Below the pieces are notes generated by a model. That model worked only from the letters and a program-made list of their open reading frames with translations. It was not told the origin of the DNA and did no database searches. Position numbers and translations under genes: made by a program. From assembly GCA_948441955.1 (NCBI GenBank), contig CAOJQZ010000053.1, forward strand, positions 1-16,235: 16,235 bases of DNA. Direction: 5' to 3'. This DNA comes from an uncultured Lachnospiraceae bacterium. GTDB lineage: Bacteria; Bacillota; Clostridia; Lachnospirales; Lachnospiraceae. Each line of letters begins with the position of its first letter. Within the stretch, counting starts at the first letter, position 1. Positions 6,690-14,493 of the stretch are shown here, in pieces.

Positions 6690-8092
6690 CCTCTTCCCTC
6701 CAATTCTTCTTTTTCTCTTGTTACATCGTTTAACCATTTATATTTCCGATACCGCCACAGACAAATAGGAATCTTGATCATCTCATCACTCATCAGTATA
6801 GCATAGACCACCGGCACGCTGGCATGAAAGATAAACGCCGCCACGCCGCCGATTAAAATGGAACACCCCCACATGGTCAGAACATCCATATAAAGGCCGA
6901 ACCTGGTATCCCCGCCGGAACGGAACACTCCGCACACAAGGGTTGTATTTAAGGCCTGCCCTGCCACAAAATAAGACATGACAAAAAACATAAAGGAAAG
7001 ATACGCCTGGGACTTTCGGGAAAGTGTCAGCACCCGTATCACCACCGGCCCGGACATAAGTATCATTCCTCCTCCTAAAACGCCCAGAAAGAGGGATAGA
7101 AAAATAAAACGCTTTGCATATGCCCTTGCATGCTCCGTCTTCTTTTCTCCAAGTGTTTTCCCAAGCCAGACAGCCGTAGCATTGGAAATTCCAAATACCA
7201 CCACCTGGGCCAGCTGTCTGGCCACCTGAGCCACGGAGTTTGCCGCCACTGCCTCGCTTCCGAGATGACCGATAATAGCTGTATTACATGAAGATCCTAA
7301 CCCCCACATCATCTCATTTAGTACAACCGGCATGGCATAACGCACATAATCAAAAAATAAAATTCGATCAATATGAATCAGATTCCGGATTCTTATTTTC
7401 ACAATATCGTTTTTATATCGGGCATAAAAAAGCACCAACGCCGTTTCCGTAATCCGGGCGCATAAGGTTCCGACAGCCGCACCCACAATCTCCAGCCTCG
7501 GCGCCCCAAAAAGTCCAAAGATTAACACCGCGTTTATAATAATGTTGACAAACAGCGAAACAAAGTAAACAGCTGTTGCCACTACCACCCGCTCAATGCT
7601 CCGCATAATATTTAAATACACCTGTGTAACTGCCATAAATATGTAGGAAAACCCTACAATCCTTAAGTACTTGACCCCTTCCGTAACCACCGCCTTATCC
7701 GAGGTATAGATACGCATCAGCGTATCCGGTATAAAAAATGCAAATACCGTAAAAGCCGCCGCCACTAATATCCCGGCCGTAAGGCCCATACCGAGAATCC
7801 TTTCAATGGCATCTATATCCCGTTTTCCCCAGTACTGGGCCGTCAGCACTGTGGAACCGGCTGTAATCCCGAAAAAGATAAGCATCATAATAAACTGAAT
7901 CTGACCGGCAAGAGAAGCCCCTGAAAGGACCTTCTCCCCCACACGTCCAAGCATAAATACGTCTGTTGCCGTAACGCCTACATTAATCAGGTTCTGTATT
8001 GCCATAGGAATTACAAGGGCAAATACATTTTTATAGAAACTTTTCCAATCTATGTTCAAATTATCTGTTGTTTGCTGTTTTATATATTTCAT
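6686..8092 (-). CDS. MATE-family multidrug/metabolite efflux transporter
   Basis: A roughly 468-residue integral membrane protein with two repeated MatE halves (about 15-190 and 245-415) and about 12 hydrophobic helices. MATE proteins use Na+ or H+ gradients to export drugs, cations or metabolites. Typical marks are VTATDVFMLGRVG in the first lobe, the AQYWGKRD loop, and the matching SSCNTAIIGHLGSEAVAANS stretch in the second half. The ATG at 8092 has a weak ACAGGA site five bases upstream; an ATG two codons earlier (8098) is also possible. It lies 25 bases behind the response regulator gene and overlaps the next gene by 4 bases, so it belongs to the kinase-regulator operon. The substrate is unknown. 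Confidence 0.93.
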   Translation of the reverse strand: MKYIKQQTTDNLNIDWKSFYKNVFALVIPMAIQNLINVGVTATDVFMLGRVGEKVLSGASLAGQIQFIMMLIFFGITAGSTVLTAQYWGKRDIDAIERILGMGLTAGILVAAAFTVFAFFIPDTLMRIYTSDKAVVTEGVKYLRIVGFSYIFMAVTQVYLNIMRSIERVVVATAVYFVSLFVNIIINAVLIFGLFGAPRLEIVGAAVGTLCARITETALVLFYARYKNDIVKIRIRNLIHIDRILFFDYVRYAMPVVLNEMMWGLGSSCNTAIIGHLGSEAVAANSVAQVARQLAQVVVFGISNATAVWLGKTLGEKKTEHARAYAKRFIFLSLFLGVLGGGMILMSGPVVIRVLTLSRKSQAYLSFMFFVMSYFVAGQALNTTLVCGVFRSGGDTRFGLYMDVLTMWGCSILIGGVAAFIFHASVPVVYAILMSDEMIKIPICLWRYRKYKWLNDVTREKEELEGRG

Positions 8093-8117
8093 ATGCATCC
8101 TGTGCCGAAGACTCCCT

Positions 8118-8738
8118 TCATCTTTCAGTCAGATAATATACCGCCAGCTGCGTTCTGTCCCGAAGCGCCAGCTTTTCCAGTATACCGCTGATATAATTCC
8201 GCACCGTGCCTTCACTTAAAAACATTTCTGCGGCAATTTCTTTATTGCTGAACCCCTCTGCCACAAGCCTTACCGCCTCATGTTCCTTCTCGCTTAAGCC
8301 TTTGTCCCGGAAACTCCCTCCGCGTTTTTCCCTCAAAAGCTCAGGGAGTCTGGCTGTAATCTCTGTCCCAAATACACTCTGTCCCAGATACACAGCCTTA
8401 AGCGCCGGAAGGATACTGTTGTAGTCCTGCTTGAGAAGATAGCCCCTCACCCCGTATTTCAGCGCCTTCACAATATATTCATCATCCGAAAATGTAGTGA
8501 GCAGCAGTATTTTTGCGCTCTCATCAAAAGAAAGAATTTCTTTAGCTGCCTCCAGTCCGCTCTTTTCCTTCATACGGATATCCATAAGAAGCACATCCGG
8601 CTTTTCCTTCTTATATAGTGCGACCGCATCCTTTCCGTCCGCCCCCACGCCTGCAACCCTAATCTCCTCATCTGCCTCCAGAATCGTCTTAAGCGCTCCT
8701 GATACAAACACATCATCATCTACAATTACAATCCTCAC
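8118..8738 (-). CDS. NarL/FixJ-type response regulator (LnrK/LiaR-like)
   Basis: A 206-residue two-component regulator. The receiver domain (1-120) has the acidic pocket IVDDD, the phosphorylated Asp53 in LLMDIRM, Thr81/82 in LLLTTFSDDE and Lys103 in GYLLKQ. A LuxR-type helix-turn-helix follows (about 145-204), with LSEKEHEAVRLVAEGFSNKE and FLSEGTVRNYISGI. It starts at a GTG that overlaps the kinase stop (GTGA); the AAGGAGG site lies inside the kinase's last codons, a classic coupled kinase/regulator pair. By family knowledge, phosphorylation by the neighbouring kinase should let it dimerise and activate the divergent ABC exporter operon. Confidence 0.95.
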   Translation of the reverse strand: MRIVIVDDDVFVSGALKTILEADEEIRVAGVGADGKDAVALYKKEKPDVLLMDIRMKEKSGLEAAKEILSFDESAKILLLTTFSDDEYIVKALKYGVRGYLLKQDYNSILPALKAVYLGQSVFGTEITARLPELLREKRGGSFRDKGLSEKEHEAVRLVAEGFSNKEIAAEMFLSEGTVRNYISGILEKLALRDRTQLAVYYLTER

Positions 8739-9835
8739 GCCTCTTCCTCCTTCTTAGGCACTGTAATATAAATACAAAATCCTTTGTCCTTCTTTATCTG
8801 AATATTTCCCCCCAAAGCGCCGACTCTGTCCCTCATATTCCGTATTCCCATGCCTTCCGTCCTGTTTTCCTCGTACATGACAGGATATCTGAACGTATTC
8901 TCCCCTGTACCGTTGTCTTCTATCATAAGCTGATAAAGCCCCGGATGCTCTCTTGCCACAATCCAGACCATAACTGCATTGCTGTGCTTTGAAATATTAT
9001 TTAATGCTTCCTTTACAATAGCAATGAAACTATACTTCACATCCTTAGGAAGCACGTATCCCATATCATACGTAAGCTTTACCTCGCAGAAATTATATTC
9101 CTCCACAAGCCCTGTAAGAGCCTCTTTTAGGTTTACCGAATCGTCATGAAGATCATGAACGCTCTCCCGCACATTTGACATTGCCGTATTTAACGTATCC
9201 TCAAGCTGGTCAAGCTGCTTTTTCATACCTTCCTCCCGGTTTACCGCCTTCATAGCGCCAGTCATCAAAATGGCCCTTGAAAGCATATGTCCCACATGAT
9301 CGTGTATTTCTCTTGCAATCCGGTTTCTCTCCTTAAGCCTCGCTGTATAAATCTCATCGTCCTGTTTTTTAAGAAGGCTTTTATTTCTCTCCTCCAAAAG
9401 AAGATTAAGCTCCTTCCCGTCGTCCCTTATCCTTCGGAACATCTCAGAAAGCCTCTCATACTCTCTGGCCTGATACGCAAAAAAAACCGCAGACAGACAG
9501 CCCCACAAAAGAATTATCACAACTCCTGTATCCGTCCTCCCATAAAAAAAAGCGCATAGTCCCCCAAGAAGGACTGCCAGTATGTATTTTCTGTACTCCA
9601 ATATACTATATAACATTACCGGGCTGAAAAACAAAAGCTTTGGAAGAACACAGGAAATAAGAAGAAATACAAGCATAAAAACCCAGACTCTTCCCTCCGG
9701 CACCTTAAGCCGCACTGCCGACACACAGATCACCGCCGTAAGAAAAGCCGCCACAAACCTCGTATCCACCGGGACAAAAAGCAGCGTCAAAAAACAATAT
9801 AACAATAAAAGTCCCTGTCCGGCCATTGCCTTCAT
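8735..9835 (-). CDS. Sensor histidine kinase, HisKA_3 (NarX/DesK/LiaS) type
   Basis: A 366-residue membrane sensor kinase. The N-terminal part (about 1-122) is almost entirely hydrophobic, with four to six helices and no sizeable extracellular domain, as in intramembrane-sensing kinases such as DesK and LnrJ. A coiled-coil linker (about 124-168) leads to the HisKA_3 domain ERNRIAREIHDHVGHML with the phosphorylated His178. The ATPase domain has the N box EALNNISKHSNA (about 276-287), DNGTG, and GMGIRNMRDRVGALGG. The ATG at 9835 has a GGGGAGAA ribosome site. It is the first gene of a minus-strand run ending at mrp, and diverges from the ABC exporter, its probable target. The lack of an outside domain suggests it senses membrane state or a lipophilic compound. 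Confidence 0.94.
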   Translation of the reverse strand: MKAMAGQGLLLLYCFLTLLFVPVDTRFVAAFLTAVICVSAVRLKVPEGRVWVFMLVFLLISCVLPKLLFFSPVMLYSILEYRKYILAVLLGGLCAFFYGRTDTGVVIILLWGCLSAVFFAYQAREYERLSEMFRRIRDDGKELNLLLEERNKSLLKKQDDEIYTARLKERNRIAREIHDHVGHMLSRAILMTGAMKAVNREEGMKKQLDQLEDTLNTAMSNVRESVHDLHDDSVNLKEALTGLVEEYNFCEVKLTYDMGYVLPKDVKYSFIAIVKEALNNISKHSNAVMVWIVAREHPGLYQLMIEDNGTGENTFRYPVMYEENRTEGMGIRNMRDRVGALGGNIQIKKDKGFCIYITVPKKEEEA

Positions 9836-9880
9836 ACAAAATTCTCCCCTGCTAGGAATTCAGATTCTATTCATTACATT

Positions 9881-9906
9881 TGTCATATATAGTTGTGACA
9901 TACAAC
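9881..9906. promoter_or_regulatory. Palindromic site between kinase and exporter operons (candidate regulator-binding site)
   Basis: TGTCA (9881-9885) and TGACA (9896-9900) form an imperfect 20-bp palindrome with a 10-base spacer. Overlapping it is a perfect inverted repeat, GTTGT (9892-9896) and ACAAC (9902-9906), with 5 bases between arms. The first palindrome is centred about 53 bp before the predicted exporter start, a common place for a NarL-type activator. Binding by the adjacent regulator is inference. Confidence 0.45.
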
Positions 9907-9912
9907 ACTACC

Positions 9913-9941
9913 ATTATATATGCAGGAACTGTATAATACAA
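9913..9941 (-). promoter_or_regulatory. Promoter of the kinase-regulator-MATE operon
   Basis: Read on the minus strand, TTGTAT (9936-9941) and a perfect TATAAT (9913-9918) are exactly 17 bp apart, a good sigma-A promoter that would start near 9906. Its -35 overlaps the -10 of the opposite exporter promoter, so the two should compete for polymerase. The palindromic sites lie at and just downstream of its start, where a bound regulator could repress it. Confidence 0.6.
9932..9937 (+). promoter_or_regulatory. Exporter operon promoter: perfect -10 without a -35
   Basis: A perfect TATAAT lies at 9932-9937, but the sequence 17 bp upstream (TACCAT, 9909-9914) does not resemble TTGACA. Such promoters usually need an activator. 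Transcription would begin near 9944, leaving a leader of about 80 bases before the ATG at 10024. Confidence 0.5.
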
Positions 9942-10023
9942 GTAGGGATGCAGGAAAATGAGGGCGCATGGAGTCCCCTGTTCATTCCTTCGCATTTTAT
10001 CGAGACTCAAAGGAGGTACACCC

Positions 10024-10953
10024 ATGATTCACATTGACAATTTAGTTAAAAGATACGGCACCCTTGTAGCCTTAGACCATTTAAGCCTGGACATTAAGGA
10101 GGGCGAAATCTTCGGCCTTTTAGGCCCTAACGGCTCCGGAAAAACAACGGCCATCAACTGTCTTTTAGCCCTTCTTAAGTATGACAAAGGAACTATTACC
10201 ATTTTCGGAAAAGAAATGCACCCGGACAGCTATGACATCAAACAGAATATCGGCGTTGTCATGCAGAATGTGGCCGTATTTGACCAGATGTCTGTCTGGG
10301 AAAATATTGATTATTTCTGCGGGCTGTATGTAAAAGAGAAAGAAAAACGCCGTAAACTTGTAGAAGAAGCCCTGCGCTTTACCGGCCTTGAGGATTTTAA
10401 GAAAATGCGCCCGAAAAAGCTGTCCGGCGGACTCCTCAGGAGACTCAACATTGCCTGCGGAATTGTCCATAAGCCAAAGCTTATTATTATGGATGAACCA
10501 ACAGTCGCTGTGGATCCCCAAAGCCGAAACCGGATTCTGGAGGGAATCCTTGAACTGAACCGGCAGGGCTCTACTATTATCTACACCTCCCACTATATGG
10601 AAGAGGTAGAGCAGATCTGCTCCCGCATTGCCATTATAGATCATGGGCAGGTTCTTGCCATTGGAACCACAGAAGAATTAAAAAGCATGATTAAAACCGG
10701 AGAGACGATTACCATTGAGGCAATTGCGCTTAGTGAGGACAAATTGGAAGAAATCCGCAGACTTCCCCATGTATTTGACGTTTCTTATGAGGAGCAGATA
10801 ATAAAAATACGCCTAAGCAGTGCAAAACACAATCTGGTCCGCATTTTAAATTACATGCAGGAACACGACATTGCCTTTGGGCGGGTATTCTCAGAGCTTC
10901 CCACCTTAAATGACGTCTTCCTTGAAATCACAGGTAAAGAGCTAAGAGACTAG
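10024..10953 (+). CDS. ABC exporter ATP-binding subunit (LnrL-like)
   Basis: A 309-residue ATPase that powers the two membrane subunits encoded next. Walker A GPNGSGKTT (about 34-42), Q-loop Gln81 in VVMQNVAVF, signature LSGGLLRRLNIA (about 133-144), Walker B LIIMDEP with Glu158, and switch His190 in YTSHYMEE are all intact. The signature carries LSGGL in place of the classic LSGGQ. A C-terminal accessory domain (about 215-309) follows, as is usual in antibiotic-type exporters. The start is the ATG at 10024 behind AGGAGG (10011-10016); an upstream ATG at 9958 has only a poor site. Length and gene order match LnrL, the linearmycin-resistance ATPase of Bacillus, but substrate identity is not shown by sequence. 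Confidence 0.93.
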   Translation: MIHIDNLVKRYGTLVALDHLSLDIKEGEIFGLLGPNGSGKTTAINCLLALLKYDKGTITIFGKEMHPDSYDIKQNIGVVMQNVAVFDQMSVWENIDYFCGLYVKEKEKRRKLVEEALRFTGLEDFKKMRPKKLSGGLLRRLNIACGIVHKPKLIIMDEPTVAVDPQSRNRILEGILELNRQGSTIIYTSHYMEEVEQICSRIAIIDHGQVLAIGTTEELKSMIKTGETITIEAIALSEDKLEEIRRLPHVFDVSYEEQIIKIRLSSAKHNLVRILNYMQEHDIAFGRVFSELPTLNDVFLEITGKELRD

Positions 10954-10966
10954 GAGGTGAGTACTT

Positions 10967-12106
10967 ATGCTGTTTCTGTTTAAATACCGGTTTTTACAGA
11001 CCATCCGTGAATTTTCCATCATGTTCTGGGCCCTCGCCTTTCCAATTATACTTGGCACCCTGTTCTATTTCTCCTTCGGCACTAGTATAAATGCCACTGG
11101 AGAAACACAATGGGATGAGATAAAAACTGCTGTTGTCACGGAAGATTCCGCAAGCGAAAACGCAAAAGCCTTTGAAACATTTCTTGAAAACATGGATGGA
11201 GAGCTGCTTGATATTACGCGCGTTTCTTCTGAGGACGAAGCTCTTAGACTGCTTGATGAGGATAAAGTGACAGGCATTTATTATATAAAGAAAACGCCTT
11301 CTCTCACAGTGGGGAAAAATGGTTTGAATGAAAGCATTCTAACCAGTGCATTAGACAGCTTTAACCAAAATTCTGCCATGATACAGGACATCCTGTCCGA
11401 GCATCCTGACAGGCTTGCTTCCGTCCTTAACTCTATCGGTGATTATCGGCAGAGTGTCCATGAGGAAACCCTCGGCGGAAAAATCTTAAATCCCAATGTT
11501 CAGTATTTCTTTGCACTTATCGCCTATGCCTGCCTGTCCGGTGTCTTTTTAGGCGTACGGGCAAGCTTTGATACACAGGCGGATTTAACTGCTCTGGGCG
11601 CCAGACGGAGCATCACTCCTACCCATAGGCTTAAGCTTGTCATCATAGATATGCTGGTGCTTGTAACCATTCACTTTGTAAACATCCTGATTTTAAACCT
11701 GTATGTCACACAGATACTTAACATCAGCTTAGGGGACGATATTCCTTCCCTCCTTCTTGTAGATTTCATGGGAAGCATTATCGGTGTGTGCATGGGGCTT
11801 GCCTTTGGATCCATAAGTAAAATGGATTTAGGTATGAAGATGGGATTTTCAGTAGTACTGACTTTATTTCCCGGATTTTTATCCGGCCTTATGTTCGGAA
11901 ACATGAAAAATATTATTGAGCTCCACTGCCCCATAGTCAACCGAATCAATCCTGCCGCAGTACTGAGCGATGCTTTCTACTGTCTGGGAATCTACAACGA
12001 TATGGACAGGTTCAGAAGATGCATCCTTATTCTGGCAGCTATGAGTATTCTGCTTCTATTTAGTGCATTTTTAGGTGTAAGGAGGGACAGCTATGACAGT
12101 ATTTAA
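10967..12106 (+). CDS. ABC-2 type exporter permease, first subunit (LnrM-like)
   Basis: A 379-residue membrane subunit. One helix near the N-terminus (about 17-38, FWALAFPIILGTLFYFSFG) is followed by a soluble, probably extracytoplasmic stretch (about 40-175), then a five-helix block (about 180-200, 223-248, 262-283, 291-311 and 350-371). This one-plus-five layout is that of ABC-2 permeases that export drugs or peptides. A GAGGTGA ribosome site lies in the 13 bases after the ATPase stop, so they are co-transcribed. Its last 14 bases overlap the next permease. Length is close to LnrM; sequence outside the helices is variable in this family, so the substrate is not inferred. Confidence 0.9.
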   Translation: MLFLFKYRFLQTIREFSIMFWALAFPIILGTLFYFSFGTSINATGETQWDEIKTAVVTEDSASENAKAFETFLENMDGELLDITRVSSEDEALRLLDEDKVTGIYYIKKTPSLTVGKNGLNESILTSALDSFNQNSAMIQDILSEHPDRLASVLNSIGDYRQSVHEETLGGKILNPNVQYFFALIAYACLSGVFLGVRASFDTQADLTALGARRSITPTHRLKLVIIDMLVLVTIHFVNILILNLYVTQILNISLGDDIPSLLLVDFMGSIIGVCMGLAFGSISKMDLGMKMGFSVVLTLFPGFLSGLMFGNMKNIIELHCPIVNRINPAAVLSDAFYCLGIYNDMDRFRRCILILAAMSILLLFSAFLGVRRDSYDSI

Positions 12107-13253
12107 AGGCTTTTTAACTATTACAAAACGTAATCTCAGAATGGTTTTCCTGTATATCGTCATCTTTCTGGCTATCAGCCTTCTGACGCAAAAGATGCTG
12201 GGCACCCAGGGAGCTGTAAGCTTCGAGCGGGAAAGCCTTAATATCGCAGTTATAGACCGGGACGGCGGAAGGCTTTCTAAAGGGCTTACCGAATATCTTT
12301 CTTTTTATCACAATATCAAGGATATACCCGATGATGAAAGTATCCTGCAGGACCGCCTCTTTTACAGAGAAGTCTATTATATTGTAACGATCCCTGAAGA
12401 TTTTGAAAGCAAGGTGCTGCATGGCTCCCAGACTCTTCCTGTCACAAAAGTACCCGGCAGTACAAGCGGCTTCTATGTGGATCAGCAGATTAACACCTTT
12501 ATAAACAGTGTCCGCGTAATGACGGACGGCGGTTTCTCTCTTACGGATGCTGTTGAAAAGGTAAAGAAACATGCAAAGGAACCCCCCCAGGTCACTCTGA
12601 TTGACAAAAACGGCAACGGAGGAGTTATGCCCGGTCATGCTTTTATGTATCAGTATATGCCTTATATCATTATCTCCATTCTCTGCTATACGCTGGGATA
12701 TATTATGATTGAATTTAATAAGCCGGATGTCCGAAAACGGGTGCGGTGTTCCGCTGTCTCTGACAGGACTTTAAATGCTCAGCTTTTTCTCGGATATGCA
12801 GTCGTTGGATTTGCCGTATGGTGTATCTGCACCATTATGCCTGTCCTGGTATATGGAAAACAGTTTCTGACTGATGCAAACCTGCCGTTTTACTTGATGA
12901 ACAGCTTTGTTCTTACCATAGTATCACTGACACTTGCATTTTTCGCAGGCTCCCTTCTGAAATCCGAAGAGATAATAAGCGCGGTAGTCAATGTACTGTC
13001 CCTTGGCATGTCCTTTCTGTGCGGTGTATTTGTGTCAATGGAGGTTTTGGGAAAAGGCGTGCTGACCGCAGCGCACTTCCTTCCGGTTTACTGGTATGAG
13101 GTATCCAACAATCTCCTTGCTGGAAATAAGTCTCTTTCCTCTGCACAGATGACAGAATTTTTCACAGGACTTGGCATACAGCTCCTTTTTGCAGCCGCCT
13201 TCTTAGGGGCCGCCCTTGTATTCCGCAAAAACAGAGCGCAGGCAGAAGCGTAG
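12093..13253 (+). CDS. ABC-2 type exporter permease, second subunit (LnrN-like)
   Basis: A 386-residue membrane subunit with the same plan as its neighbour: a first helix (about 16-34), a large non-membrane domain (about 40-180), and five further helices (about 186-206, 230-253, 268-289, 293-318 and 355-377). The two permeases should pair as a heterodimer on the ATPase. The ATG at 12093 lies inside the end of the preceding gene with a GGAGGG site, so translation is coupled. It ends at a TAG (13251-13253), seven bases before a hairpin terminator. Length agrees with LnrN. The family assignment (ABC-2 membrane protein) is firm; the comparison with the linearmycin system rests on gene order and size. 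Confidence 0.9.
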   Translation: MTVFKGFLTITKRNLRMVFLYIVIFLAISLLTQKMLGTQGAVSFERESLNIAVIDRDGGRLSKGLTEYLSFYHNIKDIPDDESILQDRLFYREVYYIVTIPEDFESKVLHGSQTLPVTKVPGSTSGFYVDQQINTFINSVRVMTDGGFSLTDAVEKVKKHAKEPPQVTLIDKNGNGGVMPGHAFMYQYMPYIIISILCYTLGYIMIEFNKPDVRKRVRCSAVSDRTLNAQLFLGYAVVGFAVWCICTIMPVLVYGKQFLTDANLPFYLMNSFVLTIVSLTLAFFAGSLLKSEEIISAVVNVLSLGMSFLCGVFVSMEVLGKGVLTAAHFLPVYWYEVSNNLLAGNKSLSSAQMTEFFTGLGIQLLFAAAFLGAALVFRKNRAQAEA

Positions 13254-13260
13254 CAGTAAC

Positions 13261-13300
13261 GAAAGAAGCCCCTGATGTCTAATCATCAAAGGCTTCTTTC
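13261..13300 (+). terminator. Terminator of the exporter operon, sharing sequence with the dnaJ 3' end
   Basis: GAAAGAAGCC (13261-13270) and GGCTTCTTTC (13291-13300) form a perfect 10-bp stem, extended by an inner 5-bp stem TGATG/CATCA (13273-13277 and 13284-13288) across a small internal loop. ATTTTATT follows on the plus strand. The right arm encodes the last residues of DnaJ, and the dnaJ stop (13279-13281) lies in the loop. Confidence 0.7.
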
Positions 13301-14478
13301 ATTTTATTCATAAATCCTTTTTTCTTCTTCCCGCCTGTTCCTGTATTCCCGCTGCTGTTATCCCCTCCGGATACTGCGTGGAGTGTATTCCCGGAAAGCT
13401 CGTCAAATCTGCGAAGGGCTTCTTTTGCATCCGCGCCCAGCCTCTCCGGAGTCTGAATTACAAGGGTCACATAATGATCCCCCCGTACCTGGGAGTTACG
13501 GATAGAAGGAACTCCTTTCCCTTTCAGGCGCACCTTTGTATCGGTCTTTGTGCCTGCCTTCACATTATAGATAACCTCGCCGTCGACGGTTTTAATTTTA
13601 ATATCTGCTCCAAGAGCCGCCTGGGCAAAAGAAATCGGTACGGTTGAAAAGATATGCATATCCTGACGCTGGAAAATCGGATGTCTGGATACAGTTACCT
13701 CCACAAGCAGATCGCCTCTTGGTCCTCCGTTCACTCCCGGCTCACCCTTTTCACGGATACGGACACTCTGCCCATTATCAATACCTGCCGGAATGGAAAC
13801 CGATATCTTCTTTTTATTAGAAACAAATCCTGTACCGCCGCAGTCTGAACATTTTTCACGGATAATCTTACCGGTTCCGTGACAGTCCGGACATGTCTGC
13901 ACATTCTGCACCATTCCGAAGAAGGACTGCTGTGTATAGACTACCTGGCCTTTGCCGCCGCATTTTGGACAAGTTTCCGGGGAGGTTCCAGGTCTGGCGC
14001 CGCTGCCGCCGCACTTTGGACAAGGATCCTTTAAGACAACGTCCAGTTCTTTCTCGCAGCCAAATACTGCCTCTTCAAAAGTAATCCTCACGCTCTTACG
14101 GATATTTGCACCCTTCATGGGTCCCTGGCCTGCACGTCCGCTTCTTCTTCCGCCGCCGAACAGATCACCAAAAATATCGCCAAAAATATCACTGAAATCA
14201 GCGCCGCCGAAGTCAAAGCCGCCGAAACCTCCTCCTCCGGCGCCGCCTTCAAAAGCGGCATGGCCAAACTGGTCATATTGACGGCGTTTTTCCGGGTCGC
14301 TTAAGACAGCATACGCCTCGGAGGCCTCTTTGAATTTCTTCTCGGCCTCCGCATCTCCGGGGTTCATATCAGGATGATATTTTTTGGCAACCTGTCTGTA
14401 TGCCTTCTTTAACGCAGCGTCGTCGGCGTCTTTACCGACGCCGAGGACTTCATAATAATCTCTTTTAGATTCTGCCAT
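13279..14478 (-). CDS. dnaJ: Chaperone protein DnaJ (Hsp40)
   Basis: A 399-residue type I J-protein that delivers unfolded clients to DnaK and stimulates its ATPase. The J domain (about 7-72) has the essential HPD motif at 35-37. A Gly/Phe-rich linker (75-110) follows. The zinc-finger domain holds four CxxCxGxG-type repeats, at Cys153/156, 170/173, 196/199 and 210/213. The C-terminal peptide-binding and dimer domain runs to about 365 and ends in a Lys-rich tail. The ATG at 14478 follows an AAGGA site and lies 15 bases after the dnaK stop, so the two form the usual dnaK-dnaJ transcript. It converges on the exporter operon. Confidence 0.98.
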   Translation of the reverse strand: MAESKRDYYEVLGVGKDADDAALKKAYRQVAKKYHPDMNPGDAEAEKKFKEASEAYAVLSDPEKRRQYDQFGHAAFEGGAGGGGFGGFDFGGADFSDIFGDIFGDLFGGGRRSGRAGQGPMKGANIRKSVRITFEEAVFGCEKELDVVLKDPCPKCGGSGARPGTSPETCPKCGGKGQVVYTQQSFFGMVQNVQTCPDCHGTGKIIREKCSDCGGTGFVSNKKKISVSIPAGIDNGQSVRIREKGEPGVNGGPRGDLLVEVTVSRHPIFQRQDMHIFSTVPISFAQAALGADIKIKTVDGEVIYNVKAGTKTDTKVRLKGKGVPSIRNSQVRGDHYVTLVIQTPERLGADAKEALRRFDELSGNTLHAVSGGDNSSGNTGTGGKKKKGFMNKMKEAFDD

Positions 14479-14493
14479 AATTTATCCTTCTAT

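Noticed and set aside
6690..6737. Longer start for the OCD-family gene
   Set aside because: The added segment is a run of basic residues overlapping the MATE 3' end; the ATG at 6689 has a good ribosome site and matches the family start.
9958..10023. Upstream ATG extending the ABC ATPase by 22 residues
   Set aside because: The added residues do not resemble the family N-terminus, and AGGAGG is correctly placed for the ATG at 10024.
10165..10644. 159-codon minus-strand frame inside the ABC ATPase gene
   Set aside because: It lies entirely opposite intact Walker and signature motifs, has no recognisable domain and no ribosome site.
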